64,000 nt of DNA from Candidatus Melainabacteria bacterium (GCA_003242885.1 QKMZ01000017.1:1-64000), one strand, 5' to 3'; positions 8,358-17,978 are shown, numbered from the stretch's first letter. Numbers and translations: made by a program. Notes: a model not told the origin generated them from the letters alone.

Positions 8358-9029
8358 CTATTCAAGAAAGAGCTTGTCTAGCTTATCCTTGAATTTCTTC
8401 TGCAGATCTGGACTAGCGAGAAGTTGTCCTTCATACCAATCGATGTATTCCGATATTCCTCTGCGTAAATTTTTCCAGTAAACAATTTTCTCTCCAGCTG
8501 TGATTTTGACTGGCGGTCCTTTGCCATCGCCAACATTGATTTTCCAATCACCTTTGGTCCTTGCTTCGTGAAGAAGCCCACACCTCACAGCTTTGTAGAA
8601 AGACTCAGCCTGTTTTGTTGTAAAAGAATCACTCATTTTGCTTCTCAGAAATTTGGTGAACATCCCTGAACTATTGTGATATTCATTGACTACTTTCGCG
8701 GCAACTGGTTTCGTCGGCAATGAGCACGTACAGCCATCACAGTGTTTTTTCACCGGCATGTGCTTGTAAGCTTTGCCTTGATAGGTCGACTCCAAAAATT
8801 CAATTAAACTGCATTGAATGGCGACGATAGCAAATCCTTTGCCCTCATGCTTTCCGAGACCTTCTATTGCTTTTATTGGGTCGAAATACCTTATCTGTAA
8901 GCGTTCGCGAAAATACCTGGTAAATGCAATTTTCCAAAGATGCTCGTCTTCACCAGGTTTCAATTTCGCGCTTTCGGCTTTCCAATGACCAGCAGTCCAA
9001 TCGCCAGAAACTTTCGTATTTAGATCCAT
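8358..9029 (-). CDS. unassigned 223-residue protein
   Basis: A soluble protein. The ATG at 9029 is preferred because GAGG lies eight bases before it. The N-terminal half is rich in aromatic residues (LWKIAFTRYFRERLQIRYFD), there is a small Cys cluster (KKHCDGCTC), and the second half is helical and basic (FTTKQAESFYKAVRCGLLHE). The GLLHEARTKG segment recalls the helix-rich HEPN-like or DUF4145-like proteins of defence and plasmid loci, but the match is too weak for assignment. It is the last gene of a minus-strand block with SSB. Confidence 0.5.
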   Translation of the reverse strand: MDLNTKVSGDWTAGHWKAESAKLKPGEDEHLWKIAFTRYFRERLQIRYFDPIKAIEGLGKHEGKGFAIVAIQCSLIEFLESTYQGKAYKHMPVKKHCDGCTCSLPTKPVAAKVVNEYHNSSGMFTKFLRSKMSDSFTTKQAESFYKAVRCGLLHEARTKGDWKINVGDGKGPPVKITAGEKIVYWKNLRRGISEYIDWYEGQLLASPDLQKKFKDKLDKLFLE

Positions 9030-9108
9030 GGCCCACACCTCAAAAGCTCAATCATATTTTTCCCACCGACAAGACATTTGAGTAACCGCCATTTCTGACA
9101 AGAAATAA

Positions 9109-9130
9109 GGGGCTGGTGAAGACCAGCCCC
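9109..9130 (-). terminator. intrinsic terminator, minus strand
   Basis: GGGGCTGGT (9109-9117) pairs with ACCAGCCCC (9122-9130). On the minus strand the hairpin follows the stop at 9139 by nine bases and is followed by TTATTTCTTG. Confidence 0.7.
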
Positions 9131-9138
9131 GACGCTGA

Positions 9139-9414
9139 CTATTTACGAGGACTTTGGCGACCAGTGCAGTCAGAGCCATAGTGACCGCAAACCCGACAAA
9201 AACCAGTTTTACGACGCGCATGTCGGTCCTCAAACCAGAGCGCCCTCACTGCCCTCAAAACAGCTTGAAGTTTGTCCAGCTCTGGCGCAGCAGCCTTTAG
9301 CGTCCATAGCGCAATATAGCCACAAATAGCAACGTCTATTAGTTGCCACTCTTCGCGAGTGAGGGACAAAGTTTCGATGCCGTCCAAAGCAAGTAGATTC
9401 TTCGAAGATTTCAT
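9139..9414 (-). CDS. unassigned 91-residue protein
   Basis: A small protein with a helical centre (LSLTREEWQLIDVAICGYIA) and a C-terminal CRVCGHYGSDC cluster that could bind zinc. It lies between two minus-strand terminators, which supports it as the transcribed frame here rather than the overlapping frame at 9048-9233. Function is unknown; the neighbourhood is plasmid- or phage-like. Confidence 0.5.
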   Translation of the reverse strand: MKSSKNLLALDGIETLSLTREEWQLIDVAICGYIALWTLKAAAPELDKLQAVLRAVRALWFEDRHARRKTGFCRVCGHYGSDCTGRQSPRK

Positions 9415-9460
9415 TGCAAATACTCAAAAAGGCGAAAGTACAAAAGAAAAATTGAGGAAA

Positions 9461-9481
9461 GGGCGGGACAAAGTCCCGCCC
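9461..9481 (-). terminator. intrinsic terminator after ssb
   Basis: GGGCGGGAC (9461-9469) pairs with GTCCCGCCC (9473-9481) around a 3-base loop. Read on the minus strand it follows the SSB stop by about eight bases and is followed by a T-rich stretch. Confidence 0.75.
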
Positions 9482-9488
9482 CTCTGGA

Positions 9489-9869
9489 TCACGCAGCACT
9501 GCGCTTTCTTCTTGTAGGTTTTGAAGATGCACTGTCGCTTTGAGGCTTCTTGCCACAGAGGTGAAAGCTCGAGAGTTTCACGACAGGCTTAGTCATCTTT
9601 ACGGTGGCACCATTTACTTCCTTGTTGTATTTGACAATCGAGAGCTTGCCTGAGACACAAATTTCGCGACCTTTGGTGACATAGTCGAGAACTCGCTCAG
9701 CTAAATTTCCCCAGGCATCAACATCAATCCAGAGCGGCTCTGGATCGTCGACTTTGGATGAATACTCAGGCACAGCGATAGAGAATTTCGCAAGCTTGTT
9801 ATCCGAATCGGTGAAGGTAACTGCTGTTGGTTCGCCGCCGACTTTGCCGATGAGAGTGATTTGATTCAT
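9489..9869 (-). CDS. ssb: single-stranded DNA-binding protein (SSB)
   Basis: A 126-residue OB-fold protein. The N-terminal MNQITLIGKVGGEP and the later FSIAVPEYSS, LWIDVDAWGNLAE and GREICVSGKLSI follow the SSB core strands. It would coat single-stranded DNA during replication, repair or conjugation. The C-terminus is basic (KPTRRKRSAA) and lacks the acidic DDxPF-like tip by which housekeeping SSBs recruit partners. That fits a plasmid or phage accessory SSB rather than the chromosomal one. GGAGG lies upstream of the ATG. It belongs to the minus-strand block that includes the interrupted Gp88 gene upstream. Confidence 0.8.
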   Translation of the reverse strand: MNQITLIGKVGGEPTAVTFTDSDNKLAKFSIAVPEYSSKVDDPEPLWIDVDAWGNLAERVLDYVTKGREICVSGKLSIVKYNKEVNGATVKMTKPVVKLSSFHLCGKKPQSDSASSKPTRRKRSAA

Positions 9870-10338
9870 GAGACTGCACCTCCAGTGCTGTGTTTAAGTG
9901 CGCCAAGGTCGGCACGGATTGAATCTGGTGCATGACCGCGCAGCGTCCCGAAGGGATTAAGTCATTGCGCAAGAGGCAAGATGTGCCAGGATTTGCACTT
10001 GTTTTACACAGCCCTGGGGAAGCCCGACGAGAACAAACTCACCACAAGTCGTACAGACGGCGCGCCTCCCAACCAGTCAGCAACGACGGGACAAGCAACG
10101 AGCGAAAGAAACAATCAAACGCTGAAAAAAACAGGCACGGTCGACCTTTGAGCAAACGATTGACCATACGTCTTGGGAAATTAGCTTGCGAAAACCGACT
10201 CGTCTACCGAAAAGCAAGAATCAGTGCGCAAGGTCTAGACAAATACAAAGAAGTAGAATTCACCGATAGAGAATTGACATCGAAACAGAGGCTTTCAGCT
10301 GAGCTAGAGCCGCATCCCAAACTCAAGTCACACAAAAA
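9870..10338. other. gap without a supported gene
   Basis: Between the SSB start and the end of the Gp88 fragment I see no minus-strand frame of useful size. The single plus-strand frame that covers it runs into the Gp88 coding region and has a biased, very basic composition. It may hold the promoter of ssb. Confidence 0.4.
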
Positions 10339-10797
10339 CTACGGTAAACACATGCTGCATGATTGGCAGGGACGAGCAACATCTTTGCTAGATTGCAAAT
10401 TCATACTACCCACAACTGCAGGACAGTTGATAAGAATACTGTCACGCAAAGGCTGAACATATCTGCCACCGCGATGATATGGGAAATTGATTATTTTGGC
10501 CGATGTCTCGACGATCTTAAGCGCCGACAATACCTCATCATGCATCTGCGGATCTTGGAGCATGGCAAAATTCCAGATCGAAGATTCAGTGTTGCACTTT
10601 GCAAGAATGGCTTGCTCAAAGTTCTCTGAATCGACTGAAAGCCAGCCCCGACAGTTTGGCAGAGCTGCAAGTTTTGTCAAAGCGGTGAATAGTTCCACTT
10701 CAGCAAAACTGCGAGTATAAAACCAAAATTTGCAGTCTGGATATTTTTGAACGGTTAGAAACCAGGCTTCAACATAGCCCACGCAATGGAAATCACC
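10339..10797 (-). pseudogene. 3' fragment of interrupted Gp88-family gene
   Basis: About 150 codons encoding the C-terminal half of a Gp88-type plasmid/phage protein: VGYVEAWFLTVQKYPDCKFW, FYTRSFAEVELFTALTKLA, FPYHRGGRYVQPL and a final CQSCSMCLP. The N-terminal half lies 11.7 kb away at 22530-22862 on the same strand. Joining RIHDIGD from that half to FHCVGYVEAW of this one restores one frame of about 263 residues, the usual size as I know the family. The break is the transposon inserted at a GGTGA. The fragment has no start of its own. Confidence 0.85.
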
Positions 10798-10819
10798 ATT
10801 ATTCCGATATCGGCATAGC

Positions 10820-10889
10820 GGTGACTATCCCGAGTTCCGGACTATCCCGTGTTCGAAAATTAGTGAGCACAAAATTGAGATTGTGAACC
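10820..10889 (+). repeat. left terminal inverted repeat
   Basis: This begins GGTGACTATCCCGAG and includes the 10-mer GACTATCCCG twice (10823-10832 and 10840-10849), followed by TTAGTGAGCACAAAAT. The right end carries the same sequence inverted with few mismatches. The paired 10-mers are likely recombinase arm sites. Confidence 0.85.
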
Positions 10890-10974
10890 ACTTCGATTCA
10901 GCATCTCTATTGCAACACTCGGCATAGCATTTGACATACTAGTGGTTTTGAATAAGCCGATTGCTGTCTCAAAA

Positions 10975-13900
10975 TCATTGGGCGCGTTGATGATCCTCTT
11001 CGGGATCATAGTCATTGCTCGTGGCTGAAGAATGCTTTGCAGGATGAGATGCTACTTTCCTGCGCATCATAACGCGAGACAAAAGCGGTACAAAGACAAG
11101 AGTGAACAGGGTGGAAAGAGACAGTCCGCCTATAACTGTTATGGCAAGCGGCCGATGCAATTCCGAACCGGCACCATGACCCAGCCATAAAGGCGTGAGT
11201 GCAAGCAGTGTACAAAGAGTCGTCATCAATATTGGACGCAGTCTAATTATTCCGGCCTCTACCAAGGCATCATCTCGTGATAGACCTTGCTCTTGCAAAC
11301 GATTAGCGTACTCCAACAAAATAATTCCATTTTTTACTACAAGCCCGACAAGGAGGATCAGTCCCATGAAGGAGGACACGTTCAATGGCGTGCCTGTTCC
11401 GATAAGAGCCAGCTCAACGCCCAGCATGCCGAGCGGCAAAACCAAAAGTATTGAGAGCGGCTGCAGGAATGAACGAAACTGAATTATCATCATGAGATAA
11501 ACAAGCGCTGTGGCAAGGAGCAACACAAGCAGTAACTGTTGAAAGCTCTCTTGCTGGCTGAGATAGATGCCGCCGATAGTGACAGACACACCAGGAGGAA
11601 GAGCGATTGGTTTGAGAACGATACGCACTTCCTGGATTGTGGAACCAAGGTCCCGGCCTTCGATACTGGCTTCAACAGAGACATAGCGCTGTTGGTGCTC
11701 GCGTAGAATTTCAACTTCTGCATTTATCTGCGAGATAGTGGCGATCGCATCAAGAGGCAAAATGGCCCCGTTTTTGCCGAGTATCTGTAGTTGGTTAATC
11801 ATGGAGGGATTGAAGCGAATCTTGTCGGGAAGGCGAACGCGAACATCGACAAACTTGTCTCCTTGTCGCATCTGTGTTGCGACTTGTCCCAGAAAAGCTG
11901 CTTTTACTTGGTCCGTAACATCGAGCGGTGTTAGAAGCAACCGCCCGGCGCGTAGTGGATCGACTTTGATATCGAATTGCGGAGCACTGTCCTGGCTGGT
12001 CAAAGCAAGATCGACTAAGCCATGAACGTTTTTCAATTTTGCCTCAATGGTTTCAGCGACAGATCGAATTGCGGCCCGGTCTTCCCCAAAGACGCGTATC
12101 TCAACCGGGTTTCCTGCACCTGCCAAATCATTGAGTTGGTCTGCGAGGATGGGATGAAACTCGGTTTCAACTTGCGGAATCCGTTCAGCGATCTTGCTGC
12201 GCTGCTCGTCCATAACCTCGGAAGTTGAGCGTTTGCGCTGATCGTGCGGTCGCAAAACCACTAGTATGTCACCGGTGTTCGGCTGTGTGGCGAACAATCC
12301 AAGCTCCGCCCCGGTTCTACGTGTCCATGCCATTACCTCCGGAGTTTCACTGAGTATTTTTTCAATCTGTTGGCAAATCTGATCGGTTTGAGGTAAGGAA
12401 GTTCCGGCAGGCATCAAGTAATCTAAAACGTAGCTCCCTTCGTCCATTTCCGGCAAAAAGTCGGTGCCGATTCTTCCAAACAACGAGCAAGAAGCAAAGA
12501 GGATCAAGATGGCGGACAAAGCGGCGACTACAGGATGGCGAAGCGAAGTTCTTAGAGTTCGCCGGTACCAAGCGGCTTTCTGCTTGCTTGACTCTTCGCT
12601 TTTTCGTGCCGCGTGAGTTTCCTGCTTCATCACTTGCGCACAAAAGATCGGCACGACGAACAAGGCCAGGAATAGCGAAAAGGCGACGGCACTGGCAAGG
12701 GTTATCGTCAGAGCAGTAAAGAATTGACCGGCTACGCCTGAAATGAACCCTAAAGGAAGGAAGACAACAAGTGTCGTGGCAGTGGAACTGGTGACGGGAC
12801 CGGCCAGCTCGTTGACAGCGGCAATCACAGCCTGACTTGACGTAAGACCTTTTTGGAGTTGTCGGTGAATGTTTTCGACGATAACAATCGCGTCGTCGAT
12901 TACTAATCCTAAGGCAATGGCCAAGCCGCCCAGCGACATCAAGTTCAAACTTTGATGCAGTAATGCCATCGTGGCAAAGGCAGCGGCGGCACACAGAGGA
13001 ATAGTAAGAGCGGCTACCAGAGTACTTTTCCATGAGCGCAAGAAAGCAAACAAGATAGCAATGATGAAAATGATTCCGATGGCAATCTCTTTGAGGATAG
13101 AGTGCAGTGCTTGGCGGACAAGCCTGGATTGGTCGTAAGCCTTGCTGATTTTTACACCCGCCGGCAGTGTTGTTTTGATTCGCTCCATCTCTGCGGCTAC
13201 GCCATCTGAGACAGCTACGACGTTGCTGCTGGGTTGCCTGAAGATGTTGACTACAATGCCTTCTTTGCCATCTGCACTGATGACACTGAGCGGATCGCGA
13301 AATGAATTTGTGATTTTGGCGATGTCTTTCAAGTAAATCGGGTCGCTGCCTGAGCGCGCTACAACCAAGTCGTACAGTTGCTCCGGTCTGATTGATTCGC
13401 CCGGACCAACAATCAAATTTTGCTTGTATCGATCATCGACTCTTCCAAGAACCTCAACCTGATTCGTCCTTGTTAGAGCTGCCGCCACATCGACAATACT
13501 TATTTTGTAGGCAGCCAGTTTATCGGGGTCAACCTGAACGGCTACTTCCGGGATTTTTCCCGCCTGTGTTATTGCTCTTGCTACTCCTGGAACTTGGAGT
13601 AAACGAGGCTCTATCTCGTATCGGACCGTGTTGTACAGCTCTGACTCAGGTACGGTATCGGACGTGATGTTGTAATTGAGAACAGGGAATATGGCAGGGG
13701 TAACGGGCTCTACGATGAGAGAGGCAGACGGAGGCAGATTAGCCCTGATCTCTGCGATTCTTGCTTGTACCTGCTGCCAGGCAAAATTCATGTCAGTGCT
13801 CGGTTGAAACTCAATCGAAAGCTCGCTTGCTCCGCGAATAGTTTTTGAGCGAATCCATTTGACGCGATAGGCTTGGCTAGCAGCTTCTTCAAGCGGTCGT

Positions 13901-14097
13901 GTCACGGTTAAAAGCACGCGATCGGGCGCTATATCGCCTACAGTACCGATCACGGCAATGCGCGGGAAGGCAAGCTCGGGATATACGTCACTGGGAAGAG
14001 ATTGAAAAGCCAGAAAACCAGCAATAGTAATGAGAACGATGAGAAAATAGAGAGCCCGGCTTTGCTTCAGCAAGAACTGAAGTATCTGAGTGATCAT
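10975..14097 (-). CDS. RND efflux pump inner-membrane subunit
   Basis: A 1040-residue proton-driven exporter with the RND layout: a first membrane helix (LYFLIVLITIAGFLAFQSLP), a large periplasmic loop, six helices including GLVIDDAIVIVEN with the paired aspartates of proton relay, a second loop and six more helices. It is usually annotated CusA/CzcA- or AcrB-like; substrate is not fixed by sequence. It overlaps the adaptor gene by four bases (ATGA) and is the last gene of the transposon cargo operon. No frameshift is seen, so it is probably functional. Confidence 0.85.
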   Translation of the reverse strand: MITQILQFLLKQSRALYFLIVLITIAGFLAFQSLPSDVYPELAFPRIAVIGTVGDIAPDRVLLTVTRPLEEAASQAYRVKWIRSKTIRGASELSIEFQPSTDMNFAWQQVQARIAEIRANLPPSASLIVEPVTPAIFPVLNYNITSDTVPESELYNTVRYEIEPRLLQVPGVARAITQAGKIPEVAVQVDPDKLAAYKISIVDVAAALTRTNQVEVLGRVDDRYKQNLIVGPGESIRPEQLYDLVVARSGSDPIYLKDIAKITNSFRDPLSVISADGKEGIVVNIFRQPSSNVVAVSDGVAAEMERIKTTLPAGVKISKAYDQSRLVRQALHSILKEIAIGIIFIIAILFAFLRSWKSTLVAALTIPLCAAAAFATMALLHQSLNLMSLGGLAIALGLVIDDAIVIVENIHRQLQKGLTSSQAVIAAVNELAGPVTSSTATTLVVFLPLGFISGVAGQFFTALTITLASAVAFSLFLALFVVPIFCAQVMKQETHAARKSEESSKQKAAWYRRTLRTSLRHPVVAALSAILILFASCSLFGRIGTDFLPEMDEGSYVLDYLMPAGTSLPQTDQICQQIEKILSETPEVMAWTRRTGAELGLFATQPNTGDILVVLRPHDQRKRSTSEVMDEQRSKIAERIPQVETEFHPILADQLNDLAGAGNPVEIRVFGEDRAAIRSVAETIEAKLKNVHGLVDLALTSQDSAPQFDIKVDPLRAGRLLLTPLDVTDQVKAAFLGQVATQMRQGDKFVDVRVRLPDKIRFNPSMINQLQILGKNGAILPLDAIATISQINAEVEILREHQQRYVSVEASIEGRDLGSTIQEVRIVLKPIALPPGVSVTIGGIYLSQQESFQQLLLVLLLATALVYLMMIIQFRSFLQPLSILLVLPLGMLGVELALIGTGTPLNVSSFMGLILLVGLVVKNGIILLEYANRLQEQGLSRDDALVEAGIIRLRPILMTTLCTLLALTPLWLGHGAGSELHRPLAITVIGGLSLSTLFTLVFVPLLSRVMMRRKVASHPAKHSSATSNDYDPEEDHQRAQ

Positions 14098-15281
14098 TTT
14101 GCAGGCTCTCCTCGGTCCAGGATAGCTCCATCAGGTACGCCATAGGCGCCGGATGTGACCACCTCGTCGCCGTCGGACAAGCCTTCGAACACTGGAACTT
14201 TGCCGTCCTCAGCATCACCGACCGTAACTTTTGTCAACTTCAATTTGCCACCGCGGACAACATAAACGAAATGCTCTGCCGGGTCGTCTGCGCCTGGGAC
14301 CAATGCGGTTTGAGGAATGAGAGCAGCCCTGCTTGCTACTGTGGCAATCGAGACAACGGCCTGTTGTCCTTCCTTGAGTCGGCCGTGTTCGTTGCGGCAT
14401 AGAAGTTGAATGGAGACGGTATTGTTGGCCGGGTCAACAACCGGACTAACAGCAGTGATTTTGGCACCGTACTTGATACCAGGCAATGCCACCGTAGTCA
14501 CGGAAGCGGTTTGTCCGACTTTGGGGTCAGCCGGTGAATCGGCTGGCATATTGGCGTCGATGATGACTGTACTTAAATTGACCACGTGTGCAATAGGTTT
14601 GCTCGGGTCGGTCATATCGCCGACGTTCAAGAATCTTTGGGCAATCACACCTGAAATTGGACTTACAACCTTTGTCCATGCCAGTTGTGTAGTTACGTTC
14701 AGTGGAGCAACCTTTGCTTCGGCTACTCTTGCTTCGGCAGCTTCTACTTGGGCTTTGCAGAGTTCAACTTGACTGCGTGCTGCAATCACGTCCTTTTCCG
14801 CCACGATGTCTTTGGCAAATAAAGCCTCAGAGCGCGTCAAGTTCTTTAGCGCTAGATCAAGAGCGATTTTTGCTTGAACGACCTGATTGAGCGCGGTGCG
14901 TTGAGGTGCAGTCGTTTGTTGAAGCTGAGCGACCAATTGGCGATCATCCAGAAGCGCAATCAGCTCGCCTTTCGAGACTTTTTGGCCTGGAACAACAAGA
15001 ACCCTGGTTATCTTTCCTGCAATGTTCGGCGTTACGGAGACTGAATGATCCGGCAAAGCAATTACCCTTCCTGGGAAGGTTAGGTGTTTTTGCACCGGCA
15101 TTGTCGAGACGCGCTTGGTTGGCAAAGATACATGGTGTTCGACTTCTGCTCCGGCTTCTTCCTCATGCTTTACCGCTTCTTCTTTTGTACACGCCTGCAA
15201 GAGTGAAAGGCAGAGCCCAAGCACCACGACAGGCTTGATGCATTTGCGGAATTGCGGTGATTCGGATTTGATTATGGTCAT
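14094..15281 (-). CDS. RND periplasmic adaptor lipoprotein (HlyD/MFP family)
   Basis: A 395-residue adaptor linking the RND pump to the outer-membrane factor. The N-terminus VVLGLCLSLLQAC is a lipobox, so it is anchored by lipid. Then come the barrel-lipoyl halves (ITRVLVVPGQKVSKGELIAL and KVVSPISGVIAQRFLNVGDM) flanking a coiled-coil hairpin rich in Ala, Gln and Leu, and a beta barrel with GQTASVTTVALPG. It overlaps the genes on both sides by four bases, so translation is coupled through the operon. Confidence 0.85.
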   Translation of the reverse strand: MTIIKSESPQFRKCIKPVVVLGLCLSLLQACTKEEAVKHEEEAGAEVEHHVSLPTKRVSTMPVQKHLTFPGRVIALPDHSVSVTPNIAGKITRVLVVPGQKVSKGELIALLDDRQLVAQLQQTTAPQRTALNQVVQAKIALDLALKNLTRSEALFAKDIVAEKDVIAARSQVELCKAQVEAAEARVAEAKVAPLNVTTQLAWTKVVSPISGVIAQRFLNVGDMTDPSKPIAHVVNLSTVIIDANMPADSPADPKVGQTASVTTVALPGIKYGAKITAVSPVVDPANNTVSIQLLCRNEHGRLKEGQQAVVSIATVASRAALIPQTALVPGADDPAEHFVYVVRGGKLKLTKVTVGDAEDGKVPVFEGLSDGDEVVTSGAYGVPDGAILDRGEPAK

Positions 15282-16684
15282 AAGAGTGGGTGTCCTACTG
15301 CCTGCTCAAGGTCGTTCAGCGCAAGTTGGTACTCCAGCACCGACTGTAGATACTGAGTGCGAAGAAGAATATTGCGTTGTTGAACATCAAGCACGGCGTT
15401 GATGTCGGTGTGTCCTAGCTTGTAGCCGAGGTCGGCGCTGGTAGTGAGCTGCTCTGATGCAGGTATAGCTTCCTGTAAATATCTTCGAATTTTTGCGCGC
15501 GCCATCTCGACGCGCCGGTAAGCAAGGGCAACTTCAGAATCTATGATATTTCGCTGGCTGATTTCCGCTTTATTCCATTGGTTGATGTCTGCGATAGATT
15601 TGGCAATCCTGCCTTGCTGGCGATCGAAGACAGGAAAAAATACTTGCGCTTGAACATACGGTGTTTTGCGACGCAGTGAGCCCTCAACGCTGACATCTTC
15701 GACCATCAAACCGGCATTGACTAATCCTCGGGGGAAGTTGTCAGCTCTTGCTACCTTCAGTTGCGCTCTTGCTACAGAAGCTGCTTGTTTAGCGACTTTC
15801 AGCTCGTATCTACTTTGATATGCTTCCTGGACCAGCTTCTGGCGAGGCGGCATTTCTCTTGTCAGATCTGGTAAAAGACCGGAAGCATCGTTTGTTGATT
15901 GCTCCGACAGAAGCGTCGGAAGGTTCATTGGTAAGTCGGCGGCCCGTCCAATCAAGATGTTCAATTGCTCACGACTGCGCTCCACCAGGATGTGTGCTTG
16001 TTCGGCATCCAACTCGGCTTGAATCACAGCGAGCTTTGCACGGTGCACGTCGAGTTTTGGTACGTCACCATTTTCGAATCGCTGTTGGGCATTGGAATGC
16101 AACCGTTTCGTCAACGCTACAAGGTCATCTTGAGTAGCAGCCAGTTCCGAAGCCATTATCAACTCAGCATAAGCGCGTCGAGCTTGACCACGAAAATTCC
16201 AAAGAACGCGAGCCAGCTCCAGATCGGCTTGTTCAACCTGCTTGCGCGCAGCCATTAGCCTGAAAAGAATGACCCAAGGGGCCTCAAACTGAATGGTTGC
16301 GCCATACTTGTAAGTGAACCTAACCTGCAAGTCAGTCATGAATCCCGGATTCGGAAACACTGTTGCTTGCTTAATAGCGGCTTTAGCCACTGGAATTTGA
16401 GAACGAGCCTGTTCCAGCCTTGGGCTATTAGCTAGCCCCTCATTCATTACTTGATGTACAGTCACCACTCCAGAGCGCAGGAGAATTTTATCTTGTTGTG
16501 GTCCCTGGTCCTGGGACTGCTGCGGTTGTGGCAGCTGTGATTGCGGTTGTGGCTGGATCACGGCATGGGCTTGGTTCAGGTGAGATACTGGACAAATCAG
16601 AGCCAAAAGAAGTCCCGCTGCCACTTTTCGACGGAGTGTTGAGCAGCTTGTCTGTGGTTTTAGTGGACACGTCAATTTATGCAT
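15278..16684 (-). CDS. TolC-family outer-membrane efflux factor
   Basis: An outer-membrane channel protein of about 468 residues with a signal peptide (LRRKVAAGLLLALICPVSHL). It shows the duplicated TolC structure of long helices (RSREQLNILIGRAADLP, YKLGHTDINAVLDVQQR, YQLALNDLEQAVGHPLL). A Pro/Gln-rich stretch follows the signal. It would complete the tripartite pump. The ATG at 16684 sits just after the kinase stop with AAGGGT upstream; ATGs at 16705 or 16723 are possible alternatives. Confidence 0.8.
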   Translation of the reverse strand: MHKLTCPLKPQTSCSTLRRKVAAGLLLALICPVSHLNQAHAVIQPQPQSQLPQPQQSQDQGPQQDKILLRSGVVTVHQVMNEGLANSPRLEQARSQIPVAKAAIKQATVFPNPGFMTDLQVRFTYKYGATIQFEAPWVILFRLMAARKQVEQADLELARVLWNFRGQARRAYAELIMASELAATQDDLVALTKRLHSNAQQRFENGDVPKLDVHRAKLAVIQAELDAEQAHILVERSREQLNILIGRAADLPMNLPTLLSEQSTNDASGLLPDLTREMPPRQKLVQEAYQSRYELKVAKQAASVARAQLKVARADNFPRGLVNAGLMVEDVSVEGSLRRKTPYVQAQVFFPVFDRQQGRIAKSIADINQWNKAEISQRNIIDSEVALAYRRVEMARAKIRRYLQEAIPASEQLTTSADLGYKLGHTDINAVLDVQQRNILLRTQYLQSVLEYQLALNDLEQAVGHPLL

Positions 16685-16688
16685 GGGG

Positions 16689-17978
16689 TCAATTACCCTT
16701 GCCATTGAATGACGCTTTCCCACCCTTGATGTCGATTCTGAATTCCGTTCGTTTGCCGGGTTCGCTTGTGACAGCTATTGTTCCATCGTATTTGTCTATG
16801 ATAGCTTTGACGATTGGTAAGCCAAGCCCATTTCCTCCTGAATGGTAAGAGCGCGCTTGATCGGCTCGCCAGAACCGGTCGAAAACTTTTGGCAGGTCTT
16901 CTTTCTCTATACCGATTCCAGAGTCGGTCACGGTGATTTGAATACCGCCGTTGGACGGTGATGCACAAATCGAGACGGTGCCATCATCTGGGGTGTACTT
17001 GATTGCATTGTCCAAAAGGTTTTTGAGAACGCAGTTCAGGTCATCGCCTTCCATGAAGACATACAGGTGCTCCTGAGCATCATTCTTGAGTTTTAGGCTT
17101 TTCTTCTCCGCTCCTGGAGTGACCTGTTCCAAGACATCTTCAATATGTTCAGCAAGATCAAGAGGTGTCAAAGCAGAATCGATGCGTGATTTCTCTACCA
17201 ATTGCTCGGCTTTTGCAAGCATCAAGAGGTCTCCGGTTAATTTTTCCACCTGCAAAGCACCACTTGCGATGGCTTCAAATTTCTCCTTGTCGCTCTCTCT
17301 CATTCCGTCTGGGTGCCGCAACGCCACATTAGAGTTTGTGCGAATAGCAGTTATAGGCGTGAGCAGTTCATGAGCGGCATCAGCGCAGAACTGCTGCAAA
17401 TGCTCGATACTCTCTTCTACCGGTCTAAGCGACTGGCGGATCAGCAAAAATACACCGATACCACTGGCGGTGACAGCCACAAGAGCGCCGGACACCAAGC
17501 ATTGAAGCAAAAGTGCCCTTTGCTTTTTGATTTCAGCAAGAGGATGGCCTACCCTTACATAGCCGAGAAGCTTTCCATTTGCAATTGCAGGCTTGGTAAA
17601 GACCAGAGCCGGTGGGTTTGATTGCCATTGGAACGTCTCCTGGCGTTCAAAGGGAACGGAAAGAGCCATGAGACCTTTTTCAATGTCGAGCCGTCCGGAA
17701 GTATCGAACCACTGGATTCGCATGTTGTTCAAAGCTGGCGAGGCTTCGTTGGGAAGCACCGAAACTATGAGATCTGGTTTGCCGTTATGCGACTGCCCGT
17801 AGTCATCGAAATCAATAGATGAGATAGCGGAATCGGCTATGGAGCGCAATTTATCTCGCAACTGATCGTCAAAGGCCGAACATCCGAAGCAATACACAGC
17901 CGCGCAGAAGATCGCAAGCACGCCGAGAAACACTGCGATGTTGATGAACACCAAGCGTTTTTGCCACTTCTCAAGCAT
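16689..17978 (-). CDS. sensor histidine kinase
   Basis: A 429-residue membrane kinase with two membrane helices (LVFINIAVFLGVLAIFCAAV and LLLQCLVSGALVAVTASGIG) enclosing a periplasmic sensor of about 130 residues. These are followed by the H-box AAHELLTPITAIRT, the N-box LLDNAIKYTPDDG and the G-boxes DSGIGI and GGNGLGLPI. It phosphorylates the response regulator encoded just upstream, with which it overlaps. The stimulus is unknown; given the operon it is probably the pump substrate. Confidence 0.85.
   Translation of the reverse strand: MLEKWQKRLVFINIAVFLGVLAIFCAAVYCFGCSAFDDQLRDKLRSIADSAISSIDFDDYGQSHNGKPDLIVSVLPNEASPALNNMRIQWFDTSGRLDIEKGLMALSVPFERQETFQWQSNPPALVFTKPAIANGKLLGYVRVGHPLAEIKKQRALLLQCLVSGALVAVTASGIGVFLLIRQSLRPVEESIEHLQQFCADAAHELLTPITAIRTNSNVALRHPDGMRESDKEKFEAIASGALQVEKLTGDLLMLAKAEQLVEKSRIDSALTPLDLAEHIEDVLEQVTPGAEKKSLKLKNDAQEHLYVFMEGDDLNCVLKNLLDNAIKYTPDDGTVSICASPSNGGIQITVTDSGIGIEKEDLPKVFDRFWRADQARSYHSGGNGLGLPIVKAIIDKYDGTIAVTSEPGKRTEFRIDIKGGKASFNGKGN

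Noticed and set aside
8073..8481. plus-strand frames across the palindrome
   Set aside because: They follow the GC-rich inverted repeats and run into the opposite-strand 8358 gene.
9932..10456. plus-strand frame of 174 codons after ssb
   Set aside because: It overlaps the Gp88 3' fragment, is extremely basic and has no recognisable domain or ribosome site.
12362..13033. minus-strand 223-codon frame
   Set aside because: It is an out-of-frame reading inside the RND pump gene.
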